This document shows positions 14,272-21,318 of a DNA stretch of 22,445 bases, piece by piece (position 1 is the first letter of the stretch; each line of letters opens with the position of its first letter). A model generated the notes under the pieces. That model was not told the origin of the DNA. It ran no database searches and saw nothing but the letters and a program-made list of their open reading frames with translations. Source of the DNA: JAHJQQ01 sp041739295 (lineage in GTDB: Bacteria; Pseudomonadota; Gammaproteobacteria; Thiohalobacterales; Thiohalobacteraceae). A program made the position numbers and the translations under genes. Location: the NCBI GenBank assembly GCA_041739295.1, contig JBGSOE010000481.1:1-22445 (forward strand). Direction: 5' to 3'.

Positions 14272-14784
14272 TCAAGGAAACGCGGGCATAGTCGGTTCTA
14301 TACCGTGGTCGCTGGCTTCTGGGTGGTGACGGTGAATCATGTCACTGACTTGTTGTATCTTCCCAAGCCGGACATCCACCATCAACAGTATTTCCCCTCT
14401 TTCGATCGCAGGCATGAATTTCTGTAACCGACTGTTGGGCACGTCCGTGCCGATCATACCGGCCGCCCAAGCACCGATACCGGCACCCGCAAGCGCCAGT
14501 GCCAAGACGGTACCACCCCCGAAATCCACACTGCCCGGTGAGTACAGGGTGGTGATCAATCCGGCAAGGATGCCAGTGGCACCACCAATTGCCAGTCCGG
14601 TCGAGATGCCATGAAGGAAATCGCTACGTTGCAGGAGGTTAGCAGCGGGCAGACCTTCCATGGGTATGCCATCGCGGGCGAGTATGTGTATGTGGCGTTC
14701 TTCGATCCGCGCCAGCAGAAGTTCATCGAGAATCTGGCGGGTACGTCGAATATCGGGCATTAGAAAATACAGTCTTCTTCTCAT
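14272..14784 (-). CDS. Glycine-zipper-like two-helix membrane protein (DUF1269-like)
   Basis: A 170-residue protein with a soluble N-terminal part (MRRRLYFLMPDIRRTRQILD, ARIEERHIHILAR), then two glycine-rich membrane segments (about 58-80, ISTGLAIGGATGILAGLITT, and about 89-110, GTVLALALAGAGIGAWAAGM), and a soluble C-terminal part with a GEILLMVDV strand and a HHPEA motif. This plan resembles DUF1269-type proteins, where the soluble halves may form one ferredoxin-like fold across a glycine-rich hairpin. The function is unknown. The ATG at 14784 is chosen because GGAGGT lies four bases upstream; the alternative ATG at 14796 would overlap that ribosome binding site. Confidence 0.8.
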   Translation of the reverse strand: MRRRLYFLMPDIRRTRQILDELLLARIEERHIHILARDGIPMEGLPAANLLQRSDFLHGISTGLAIGGATGILAGLITTLYSPGSVDFGGGTVLALALAGAGIGAWAAGMIGTDVPNSRLQKFMPAIERGEILLMVDVRLGKIQQVSDMIHRHHPEASDHGIEPTMPAFP

Positions 14785-14948
14785 AACGACCTCCATTGCA
14801 GTGGGACTGCGGCTGCACAGGCCAAGCTACGCTGTGCGAGGTATCGGTCTGAGATTAAGTATAGGAGACGATTTTCAAGTTGGCCCGTATAACCCCTATT
14901 GCTGTAACGGATTGGCTGCTAAGTTCTGGAACCGTAGCGCGGGTCCAC

Positions 14949-15245
14949 TCAATCTTCGCGGTCAAGATTGTCGAGAGGGCTGCTCCTAGTGTCACTGCCT
15001 TGCATTTCGAGATCGACGCCATAATCATCGCGTTCGATATCCAGAGAACCGGACCAATCTTCCGGGGGCTCTATCGGTACGATATTGAGTTCGGACCAAG
15101 TGTCCATGTCGAGTTCTTCGATCGTGCCATCGAAGTATTGTATGTCGAGAGTGTCGTCATCCAAATCCAGTGCAACGATCTCGAAATTGTCACCAGTGAC
15201 CGAGCGATACCAGTCGCCAACGCGCGGTTCGTATTCGGTTGCCAT
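14949..15245 (-). CDS. Small acidic conserved hypothetical protein (DUF6763-like)
   Basis: A 98-residue, strongly acidic, soluble protein. The first 70 residues hold the conserved part: EPRVGDWYRSVTGDNFEIVA, DIQYFDGTIEELDMDTW and PPEDWSGSLD. I recognise this pattern from a small family widespread in gammaproteobacteria, which I believe is catalogued as DUF6763; its function is not known. The pattern looks like a small beta barrel with an exposed acidic face. The ribosome binding site AGGAGG lies eight bases before the ATG. The two-helix membrane protein gene lies 164 bases downstream on the same strand. Confidence 0.82.
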   Translation of the reverse strand: MATEYEPRVGDWYRSVTGDNFEIVALDLDDDTLDIQYFDGTIEELDMDTWSELNIVPIEPPEDWSGSLDIERDDYGVDLEMQGSDTRSSPLDNLDRED

Positions 15246-15599
15246 AAAGCTTGCCTCCTGCGTTGTTATGTACCTTGTTCACCATATCCGTTTTCACGGT
15301 GGGCAAATTTAGTTATAGGACTATCGCAGGGCATTGGCAAGGCGACCACTGCATTGTTCAGGCTGTATGCGCAAGCGTATGATCCGCCATGAAGAAGTGT
15401 CACCCTATGCGAGCCTGCAGCGGGTGTGATGCGCTATCTGAGGGAGGTTTGGAAGCCTGTGCCTGCGGCATTATGTGGCCAAGTGTTGAGTGATATCAAT
15501 GTAGGATACGGTGCTCGATGTTGGATTCGACGGTTTTCTGCTGTTGTTTAGTCACTATTCCATCTCGGTCCTCAATCAAACATAGGGAGTGAAGTAACA
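15246..15599. other. Intergenic region between divergent genes
   Basis: About 354 bases that must hold the promoters of the acidic protein gene (minus) and djlA (plus). I find no convincing -35/-10 pair. A cysteine-rich 34-codon frame at 15389-15493 is the only coding-like signal. Confidence 0.4.
15389..15493 (+). CDS. Possible cysteine-rich micro-protein
   Basis: An ATG-started frame of 34 codons with six cysteines: KKCHPMRACSGCDAL, then EACACG near the end. The CxxC and CxC spacing recalls a zinc ribbon or knuckle. No ribosome binding site precedes it and chance is a fair explanation, so this is a weak call. Confidence 0.2.
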   Translation: MKKCHPMRACSGCDALSEGGLEACACGIMWPSVE

Positions 15600-16406
15600 G
15601 TGAGCTGGTGGGGCGCGGCATTGGGTGGTGCATTCGGATATATGTTGGGCGGCCCGCTGGGCGCCTTGTTGGGTGTAGCGCTGGGACGACGTTTCGATAA
15701 GGGCCTGAACGGAATGGGCGACTATCAGGCGCAGATCGGTGACCAGGAGCGCGTGCAAACGGCGTTCTTCACAGCGACCTTCGCGGTGATGGGATACATC
15801 TCCAAGGTTGATGGTCAGGTGTCGCGCGATGAGATCCAGATGGCCGAAGCCATCATGACGCGCATGGCCTTGAATGACGATATGCGCAAGGCGGCTATTG
15901 GTCTATTTAACCAGGGCAAATCATCGGATTTCAATCTGGATGAAGTGCTGGATCAGTTTCGCCGCGAATGTCATCGGCGGCGCAATCTATTGCAGATGTT
16001 TGTCGAAATCCAACTGCACGCCAGTTATGCCGATGGAACGTTGCATGCGGCAGAGACCCAGGTGTTGCGGCATATCTGTAGTCAACTTGGTATCAGTAAG
16101 CTGGAGTTTGCGCATCTTGACGCCCTGGTGCGTAACGCGCGCGAGTTCACCGGTGCCGGTGCGCAAGGCCAGCGGCCATCGCAGCGGCCGTCGCGAGATC
16201 GCCTTGCCGATGCTTATCAAGTGTTAGGTTTAGCCGCGAGCGCAACGGATGCCGAGGTCAAAACCGCCTATCGCCGGCTCATGAATCAGCATCATCCTGA
16301 TAAGCTAGTCGCCAAGGGTTTGCCTGAGGAGATGATCGCGTTGGCGACCGAAAAGACACAAGAGATAAAAGCTGCTTATGACACCGTCAAAGCCGCTCGC
16401 GGATAA
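15600..16406 (+). CDS. djlA: DjlA-like co-chaperone (TerB plus J domain)
   Basis: Membrane-anchored partner of DnaK. The N-terminus is a glycine-rich membrane helix with short zipper motifs (GAALGGAFGYMLGGPLGALL, residues 5-24). A TerB-like middle domain (about 52-170) contains MGYISKVDGQVSRDE and HASYADGTLHAAE. The C-terminal J domain (about 203-268) has the HPD tripeptide at 232-234 in NQHHPDKL, needed to stimulate DnaK ATPase. At 268 residues it matches E. coli DjlA (about 270). The start is GTG at 15600, with GGGAG ten bases before it; the next residues, SWWGAALGG, fit the family. It ends just before a palindromic terminator. Confidence 0.92.
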   Translation: MSWWGAALGGAFGYMLGGPLGALLGVALGRRFDKGLNGMGDYQAQIGDQERVQTAFFTATFAVMGYISKVDGQVSRDEIQMAEAIMTRMALNDDMRKAAIGLFNQGKSSDFNLDEVLDQFRRECHRRRNLLQMFVEIQLHASYADGTLHAAETQVLRHICSQLGISKLEFAHLDALVRNAREFTGAGAQGQRPSQRPSRDRLADAYQVLGLAASATDAEVKTAYRRLMNQHHPDKLVAKGLPEEMIALATEKTQEIKAAYDTVKAARG

Positions 16407-16410
16407 CTAG

Positions 16411-16448
16411 TAAATCGTCATTCTGGCATACGCCGGAATGACGATTTA
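16411..16448. terminator. Palindromic repeat acting as djlA terminator
   Basis: A 17-bp stem with one G-T wobble: TAAATCGTCATTC, TGGC, 4-base loop ATAC, GCCG, GAATGACGATTTA. It begins four bases after the djlA stop. The core GTCATTC...GAATGAC with a GGC/GCC tip resembles a palindromic repeat I recall from many proteobacterial genomes, so it may be both a terminator and a copy of a dispersed repeat. Confidence 0.65.
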
Positions 16449-16477
16449 TTCAGGGTTTCCATAATCCAAGATTTTTT

Positions 16478-16496
16478 CTTTGCGTCTTGGCGGTTC
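16478..16496. repeat. Fragment of a dispersed CTTTGCGTCTT-type repeat
   Basis: CTTTGCGTCTTGGCGGTTC shares the 11-base core CTTTGCGTCTT with the terminal repeat at 19012-19033. Sequences of this kind recur between genes in many bacterial genomes. Only one arm is seen here. Confidence 0.45.
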
Positions 16497-16560
16497 ATAA
16501 AAAGGCGGCTCGGAGTGCGCAGTGGCGATGGATCAGCCGTCATGACGACTCCAACGCTGC

Positions 16561-17034
16561 TTACAGCCCGAGATAGCGGCCGCTGCTCGCGACCAATACC
16601 ACCAGTAATCCCAACGTCAGATTGATACTGATGGTGCGTCGGATCTGCGCCAGCTGCTGACCACCTGTCGGCCAATCACCAGCGGCTACCGCGCGCTTCA
16701 TGCGTTGAAACGGCGCAAAGTACATGTGCATGAACATCAATATCATGACCCAGCCCAGCCCTTGCATCAGATGCACGTGCAGGCCAACACCGCTCATCCC
16801 GCCGAACACACTGAACACCATCGTATAGCCCGTTACCGTCAGTAGCAGGATGGCCAGCCACACCCACGGAAAAAAGCGCATGAAGGTCTGGACCCACAAT
16901 GGTAGACGCTGTGGAGGTTCCAACAACGTGGCGGCGACCGGGCGCAATGCCATGTAGGCGAAAAACATTCCGCCTACCCAAACCACAGCGGCGAGCAGAT
17001 GTAGGGCAATCAATACAGGCATCAGTGTGATCAT
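16561..17034 (-). CDS. CopD-family integral membrane protein
   Basis: A 157-residue protein with four hydrophobic segments (about 5-29, 52-76, 84-108 and 134-152). The first carries LHLLAAVVWVGGMFFAYMALRP in two overlapping pieces, LHLLAAVVWVGG and MFFAYMALRP, a pattern typical of the CopD/HemJ-like superfamily. Histidines 12, 86, 88 and 103 lie at or in the helices and could hold heme or copper, as in relatives. No copper genes are nearby, so copper import is not supported by context. Start ATG at 17034, with AAGGATAAG upstream as a weak ribosome binding site. The alpha/beta hydrolase gene lies upstream on the same strand, 62 bases away. Confidence 0.82.
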   Translation of the reverse strand: MITLMPVLIALHLLAAVVWVGGMFFAYMALRPVAATLLEPPQRLPLWVQTFMRFFPWVWLAILLLTVTGYTMVFSVFGGMSGVGLHVHLMQGLGWVMILMFMHMYFAPFQRMKRAVAAGDWPTGGQQLAQIRRTISINLTLGLLVVLVASSGRYLGL

Positions 17035-17095
17035 GATTTGAGATTCTTATCCTTATTCGTAAGTGTAGGTTCAGAAGTGCGGGGGATGCTTTGCC

Positions 17096-17884
17096 CTATT
17101 TTTTCAACTGTTCAAGCCAGCCGCGAACACGGGAGATCAGCTCATCTTCCAGGCCGATGAAGAAGTGATCCGCGCCTTCGATTTCGACTTGACGATATTG
17201 TTTATTGTCTGCCTTGCGTGCGGCGGCCGCGCGTGGCGTGGTTGCTGCCATTACCGTATCCAAATCGCGGCTGCCATAGAGATCAAGCATTGGCATTTTC
17301 AGTTTGGCAATTTGTGCCGTCGTGTCGAGCTGGGGATCGAGATCACTGTTGCTCATGCCGATGGCGGCAAAGCCTATCAAACCTATATCGCCACCCTCGG
17401 CTAGCGTCGCTGAGCCCATGGTTGCCCCCAGGCTGTGGGCGATCAAGGCGACCGGCGTGACATTCTTCGATTTGAGAAACGCCTGCGCCGCATTGATGCG
17501 CGGCGTGGCTTCCTTGATCAATGGGATATAGTCTTTCAGCTCGGCCTCGTTAGCTAGGATCGGCATCTGAATGGAGAGCGTCGCCCAGCCGTAATTGGGC
17601 AACTCGGTACGCAGCGGATAAATCACATCCGCCCAGTTGGGGTGCGCGCCGATACCGTGCAGGATGATGACACCGCCCTTGGGCGTGCCGGACAGGTCTT
17701 CGGTGTAGATACCCAGAAACTTCTGACCATCAGCCTCCAGCCACTCGGCCTCGCCGACTAATAATGAATCAACAATCTGGTCAGCCCAGCGTTTTTCTTT
17801 CTCCGTGTCCGAGGCAAAGGTCAGGGTCGTGCTCGCGACGCTCAGGAAAAAAACAAGCAGACTCAAGAGTTTTGGACGATTCAT
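17096..17884 (-). CDS. Exported alpha/beta hydrolase (DUF3530-like)
   Basis: A 262-residue protein with a signal peptide (LLSLLVFFLSVASTTLTFAS, about residues 6-25), so probably periplasmic. The alpha/beta hydrolase fold shows the oxyanion strand VIILHGIGAHPNW, the nucleophile elbow AHSLGA with Ser151, the acid in LYGSRDLD (Asp207 most likely) and His240 in EGADHFF. The triad is therefore complete. The overall pattern matches the DUF3530 family of gammaproteobacteria, whose substrate is not known. Ribosome binding site GAGGAGG lies six bases before the ATG. It is transcribed away from rpe and toward the CopD gene. Confidence 0.85.
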   Translation of the reverse strand: MNRPKLLSLLVFFLSVASTTLTFASDTEKEKRWADQIVDSLLVGEAEWLEADGQKFLGIYTEDLSGTPKGGVIILHGIGAHPNWADVIYPLRTELPNYGWATLSIQMPILANEAELKDYIPLIKEATPRINAAQAFLKSKNVTPVALIAHSLGATMGSATLAEGGDIGLIGFAAIGMSNSDLDPQLDTTAQIAKLKMPMLDLYGSRDLDTVMAATTPRAAAARKADNKQYRQVEIEGADHFFIGLEDELISRVRGWLEQLKK

Positions 17885-17990
17885 GCGGGCCTCCTCAGAC
17901 TGTTAGCAGCCGGATATGTCAAAAGGAATTACTGCCTGCCCGATCAGGTGGCTGAAAATCCGACCGTGATACGGTACATTGCGCAACTTT

Positions 17991-18006
17991 ACTCGTTTGG
18001 ACGAGT
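17991..18006. promoter_or_regulatory. Short inverted repeat upstream of rpe
   Basis: ACTCGT, TTGG, ACGAGT: a 6-bp perfect inverted repeat 31 bases before the rpe ATG. It could be an operator or a leader hairpin of the rpe-trp operon; the chance of coincidence is appreciable. Confidence 0.2.
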
Positions 18007-18036
18007 TCCCAGCAACGCATTCGGAGAGCCAAGACC

Positions 18037-18729
18037 ATGGCGGATTACAAGATTGCCCCATCCATCCTCTCAGCGGATTTCGCGCGCCTGGGCGAAGAGG
18101 TCGACAATGTATTGGCAGCGGGTGCCGACATCGTGCACTTTGACGTCATGGACAACCATTATGTGCCGAACCTGACCATCGGTCCGCTGGTCTGCGAGGC
18201 CCTGCGCAAGCATGGCGTGAAGGCCGAGATCGACGTGCATCTTATGGTGAAGCCGGTTGATCGCATCATTCCGGATTTCGCCAAGGCCGGCGCCAGCTAT
18301 ATCACCTTCCACCCGGAGGCCTCCGACCACATCGATCGCACCCTGCAGCTTATCAAGGCCGAAGGCTGTAAATCCGGTCTGGTGTTCAACCCTGCCACCT
18401 CGCTGTCCTACCTGGAGTATGTGCTGGATAAGGTTGATATGGTGCTGCTGATGTCTGTCAACCCAGGCTTTGGTGGTCAGAGCTTCATCCCCGCCACTCT
18501 GGATAAGCTGCGCGAAGCGCGCAAGATCATTGATGCCTCTGGCCGTAAGATTCGTCTGGAGATCGACGGTGGCGTGAAGGTCGACAACATCCGCGAAATT
18601 GCTGCGGCAGGCGCCGATACCTTCGTCGCCGGCTCAGCCATCTTCAATGCCGCCAAGACCAGCGACAAGCATCACTACGATACGGTTGTGAAAGCGATGC
18701 GTGACGAGCTGGCCAAGGCTGGTAAATAA
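18037..18729 (+). CDS. rpe: Ribulose-phosphate 3-epimerase
   Basis: Interconverts D-ribulose 5-phosphate and D-xylulose 5-phosphate in the pentose phosphate pathway. The 230-residue TIM barrel has all active-site parts: metal ligands His34 and Asp36 in VHFDVMDN, His68 in DVHLM and Asp177 in LEIDGGV, with Asp36 and Asp177 as the acid/base pair, plus the flexible loop MSVNPGFGGQ and the phosphate site VAGSAIF. GGAGAG precedes the ATG by nine bases. It is the first gene of the rpe-gph-trpEGD cluster. The next gene is 315 bases away, nearly all of it repeat. Confidence 0.96.
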   Translation: MADYKIAPSILSADFARLGEEVDNVLAAGADIVHFDVMDNHYVPNLTIGPLVCEALRKHGVKAEIDVHLMVKPVDRIIPDFAKAGASYITFHPEASDHIDRTLQLIKAEGCKSGLVFNPATSLSYLEYVLDKVDMVLLMSVNPGFGGQSFIPATLDKLREARKIIDASGRKIRLEIDGGVKVDNIREIAAAGADTFVAGSAIFNAAKTSDKHHYDTVVKAMRDELAKAGK

Positions 18730-18794
18730 CAACGACCTGTCTCGCGCAAAGACGCGAAGGCGCTAATAGAAAAAACACGTGACGTACCGCGGCT

Positions 18795-18824
18795 GTGGGG
18801 ACAGATCTTTAGCTCTGTCCCCGT
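18795..18824. repeat. REP-like palindrome, left copy
   Basis: GGGGACAGA, eight bases, TCTGTCCCC: a 9-bp hairpin in a 30-base unit that recurs exactly, inverted, at 18910-18939. Palindromes starting GGGGACAGA are of the kind linked to REP-associated Y1 transposases in some proteobacteria; that link is from memory. Confidence 0.7.
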
Positions 18825-18909
18825 CCGTGCGGACCACGCGGATAAACGAAGCCGCTGAGGACGTGACGATAGATTGTTGGGCGGCTTCGCTCTGTTGAGT
18901 GGAGCCACA

Positions 18910-18939
18910 ACGGGGACAGAGCTAAAGATCTGTCCCCAC
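18910..18939. repeat. REP-like palindrome, right inverted copy
   Basis: Exact reverse complement of 18795-18824, separated from it by 85 bases. Two hairpins in opposite orientation make a BIME-like unit. In mRNA the two copies could also pair with each other to form a 30-bp helix within the rpe-gph transcript. Confidence 0.7.
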
Positions 18940-19044
18940 CGCGGCGGTGTATCGAAGAGGTGGTTACGCTGCACTACGCGGAACCACCACGGCAGTGTAT
19001 CTGGCAGGTTTGCCTTTGCGTCTTTGCGCGAGATGTTTTTTATC

Positions 19045-19722
19045 ATGCTGAAAAAACCAAAAATGATCCTGATCGACGTGGACGGCACGCTAGTGGACAG
19101 CGTGCCGGACCTGGCCTTTTGCGTCGATGAGATGATGAAGGCCATGAATCGTCCGCCACATAACGAGGCCAAGGTACGTAACTGGGTTGGCAACGGTGTC
19201 GAACGGTTGGTGCGCCGGGCCCTGATCGGCAAGCTGGATGGTGAGCCGGATGAGGCGGATTTCAAAAAGGCCTATCCGATTTTCTTGGAGTTGTACGCCG
19301 AGAACACCTCCAAGCGCAGTTTGCTGTACCCGGGTATCCGGGAGGGTTTGGACTATCTGAAGGCCGCCGGTTACAAACTTGGCTGTGTCACCAACAAGGC
19401 CGAGCAGTTCACCGTACCGCTGCTGAATGACTTGGGTATAGCGGGTGACTTTTCCATTATCGTCAGCGGTGATACGCTGCCGCAGAGGAAGCCTGATCCG
19501 GCGCCTCTGTTGCATGCGGCGAAGTTCTTCGGTGTGGCGCCTGAACGCGCGCTGATGATTGGAGACTCGGTCAGCGATGTGAAGGCGGCGCGTGCCGCCG
19601 GCTTCCAGATCGTCTGTATGAGTTACGGTTATAACCATGGCGTGGATATCCGCGATTCCAACCCGGACGCAGTGATCGATGCCCTGACGGAGATCCAGCC
19701 GCTCCTCGACGCGGCGGCTTGA
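19045..19722 (+). CDS. gph: Phosphoglycolate phosphatase, HAD family
   Basis: Removes the phosphate of 2-phosphoglycolate, which arises from oxidised DNA ends and oxygenation reactions. The 225-residue HAD protein shows motif I DVDGTLVDS (nucleophile Asp11, Asp13), motif II CVTNK (Thr116), motif III QRKPDP (Lys149) and motif IV GDSVSDV (Asp174, Asp178), with an alpha-helical cap between I and II. I start it at 19045. The open frame reaches back to 18874, but that part is translated repeat. The terminal repeat ends 11 bases before the ATG, so the ribosome binding region is partly element-derived and weak (GCGAGA). The stop is followed directly by a small Trp-containing frame and then trpE. Confidence 0.93.
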   Translation: MLKKPKMILIDVDGTLVDSVPDLAFCVDEMMKAMNRPPHNEAKVRNWVGNGVERLVRRALIGKLDGEPDEADFKKAYPIFLELYAENTSKRSLLYPGIREGLDYLKAAGYKLGCVTNKAEQFTVPLLNDLGIAGDFSIIVSGDTLPQRKPDPAPLLHAAKFFGVAPERALMIGDSVSDVKAARAAGFQIVCMSYGYNHGVDIRDSNPDAVIDALTEIQPLLDAAA

Positions 19723-19773
19723 ATGATGAATACCCTGATTGAACGGAAGCGGACCTGGCGATGGCGCGGCTGA
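19723..19773 (+). CDS. Candidate trp leader peptide
   Basis: ATG right after the gph stop opens a 16-residue frame (MMNTLIERKRTWRWRG) with two Trp codons, at positions 12 and 14, in the 99-base gap before trpE. Short peptides with clustered Trp codons control attenuation of trp genes in other bacteria. The rest of the gap contains only weak pairing (CGGC/GCCG, CGGAA/TTCCG) and no clear terminator with a U-run, so this is suggestive only. Confidence 0.25.
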   Translation: MMNTLIERKRTWRWRG

Positions 19774-19821
19774 TGGCCGAGGTTGTTGTTGGTTCCGATT
19801 TCAATTCACAAGGGTGATTAC

Positions 19822-21306
19822 ATGGATGCCGCGCGTTTTTCCGAGTTAGCCAAGCAGGGCTACAACCGTATTCCGGTCGCACGCGAAGTGCTGGCCGATC
19901 TGGATACACCTCTCAGTACCTATCTCAAACTGGCTGACGGCCCTTATTCCTATCTGTTCGAATCCGTGCAGGGCGGAGAGAAGTGGGGGCGTTACTCCAT
20001 TATCGGGTTGCCGTGTCGAACCGCTGTTCGCGTTGTCGGCCGACAGGTCGATGTGCTGACTGATGGTGCTGTTACTGAATCCGTGCAGGCCGACGATCCG
20101 CTAGACTGGATCGAGGCCTTTCAGGCGCGTTACAAGGTCGCAGAGATTGAGGGGTTGCCGCGTTTCAACGGTGGGCTGGTCGGTTATTTTGGCTATGACA
20201 CTATCCGTTATATCGAGCCGAAGCTAGCCCGCAGCGACAAGCCGGACGTGCTAAAAACGCCGGATATTCTCCTGATGGTGTCGGATGAAATCCTGGTGTT
20301 CGATAATCTGCGCGGCAAGCTGTTCATGGTCGTGCATGCTGATCCGAAACTGCCGGATGCATTGGTCAACGCCGAGCAGCGTCTCAATCAACTGGATGAG
20401 ATGTTGAGCCATGCGGCACCACGGCACGCGCAGCCGAGCGCCAGTCAGGTTAATGAAGCCGATTTTATTTCAGGGTTCACGCAGGACGGTTTCGAAACCG
20501 CCGTGCAGCGCTGCAAAGACTACATCGTCGAAGGCGATGTCATGCAGGTGGTGTTGTCGCAGCGCATGTCCATTCCGGTGAAATCACGGCCGTTGGATAT
20601 TTATCGCGCCCTGCGCAGCCTGAATCCGTCGCCGTACATGTTCTATCTGGATCTCGGAGATTTTTACATTGTCGGTTCCTCACCTGAGATTCTCACCCGG
20701 CTTGAAGATGGTGTGGTGACGGTGCGGCCAATTGCAGGAACGCGTCCGCGCGGTGCCAGCGAGTCCGAAGATCATGCACTGGAACGTGATCTGTTGTCTG
20801 ATCCGAAAGAGCTTGCCGAACATCTGATGCTGATTGATCTTGGTCGCAATGATGTCGGGCGCATTGCCAAGACTGGCACGGTCGAACTCACCGAGAAGAT
20901 GCTCATCGAGCGCTATTCGCATGTGATGCATATCGTCAGTAACGTGACCGGTGTACTCAAAGACAACATGAGCGCGATGGATGTACTGCGCGCCACCTTC
21001 CCGGCTGGCACGGTCAGCGGCGCGCCGAAGATTCGTGCCATGGAAATCATCGATGAACTCGAACCGGTGAAGCGTGGCGTGTATGCCGGCGCGGTCGGGT
21101 ATCTGGCCTGGAACGGCAATATGGATACCGCCATCGCGATCCGTACCGCAGTGATCAAGGATGGCGTACTGCATATCCAGGCCGGCGCCGGCATCGTCTA
21201 CGACTCGGTGCCACGCAACGAGTGGAACGAAACCATGAATAAAGGTCGCGCGATCTTCCGTGCGGTGTCCCTGGCCGAGCAAGGCCTAGACGGTACGCAC
21301 AAGTAG
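19822..21306 (+). CDS. trpE: Anthranilate synthase component I
   Basis: Makes anthranilate from chorismate with ammonia supplied by TrpG; first committed step of tryptophan synthesis. The protein has 494 residues from the ATG at 19822, preceded by AAGGGTGA; the open frame extends 39 bases further to a TTG that lacks support. The N-terminal allosteric region has LFESVQGGEKWGRYSIIG, equivalent to the tryptophan-binding LLES block, and NPSPYMFYLD. Catalytic blocks include RPIAGTRPRG, ELAEHLMLIDLGRNDVGRI, FPAGTVSGAPKIRAMEI and QAGAGIVYDS. The presence of the LFES and PYMF blocks implies that feedback inhibition by tryptophan is kept. trpG follows after 12 bases. Confidence 0.96.
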   Translation: MDAARFSELAKQGYNRIPVAREVLADLDTPLSTYLKLADGPYSYLFESVQGGEKWGRYSIIGLPCRTAVRVVGRQVDVLTDGAVTESVQADDPLDWIEAFQARYKVAEIEGLPRFNGGLVGYFGYDTIRYIEPKLARSDKPDVLKTPDILLMVSDEILVFDNLRGKLFMVVHADPKLPDALVNAEQRLNQLDEMLSHAAPRHAQPSASQVNEADFISGFTQDGFETAVQRCKDYIVEGDVMQVVLSQRMSIPVKSRPLDIYRALRSLNPSPYMFYLDLGDFYIVGSSPEILTRLEDGVVTVRPIAGTRPRGASESEDHALERDLLSDPKELAEHLMLIDLGRNDVGRIAKTGTVELTEKMLIERYSHVMHIVSNVTGVLKDNMSAMDVLRATFPAGTVSGAPKIRAMEIIDELEPVKRGVYAGAVGYLAWNGNMDTAIAIRTAVIKDGVLHIQAGAGIVYDSVPRNEWNETMNKGRAIFRAVSLAEQGLDGTHK

Positions 21307-21318
21307 GAGGCGGCGGAC

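Larger units (their letters stand above)
18740..19033. mobile_element. MITE-like composite repeat between rpe and gph
   Basis: A 294-bp segment bounded by 22-bp inverted repeats (18740-18761 and 19012-19033) that differ at one position; the left one starts TCTCGCGCAAAGACGCGAAG. Inside is a second, perfect 30-bp inverted repeat, each arm itself a hairpin. The segment encodes nothing plausible. It begins 11 bases after the rpe stop and ends 11 bases before the gph ATG, so without it the two genes would be about 21 bases apart, normal for an operon. Its translations (SRKDAK, FASLRE) are ones I recall from many spurious bacterial ORFs, which supports a dispersed repeat. No transposase is encoded; mobilisation would need a factor in trans. 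A 2-bp TG occurs on both sides, too short to be a reliable target duplication. Confidence 0.65.

Noticed and set aside
14880..15392. 170-codon plus-strand frame
   Set aside because: It is antisense to the acidic conserved gene at 14949-15245, which has a good ribosome binding site and a recognised family pattern.
18874..19044. Long upstream extension of the gph frame
   Set aside because: The added 57 residues are translated from the repeat element; the HAD family start fits 19045.
18675..19265. 196-codon minus-strand frame across the rpe-gph gap
   Set aside because: It is made of repeat sequence plus antisense of rpe and gph ends; SRKDAK and FASLRE strings mark it as a spurious repeat translation.
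19090..19638. 182-codon minus-strand frame inside gph
   Set aside because: Shadow of the gph coding frame, with all HAD motifs on the other strand.
20680..21282. 200-codon minus-strand frame inside trpE
   Set aside because: It mirrors the codon pattern of trpE and resembles no protein family.
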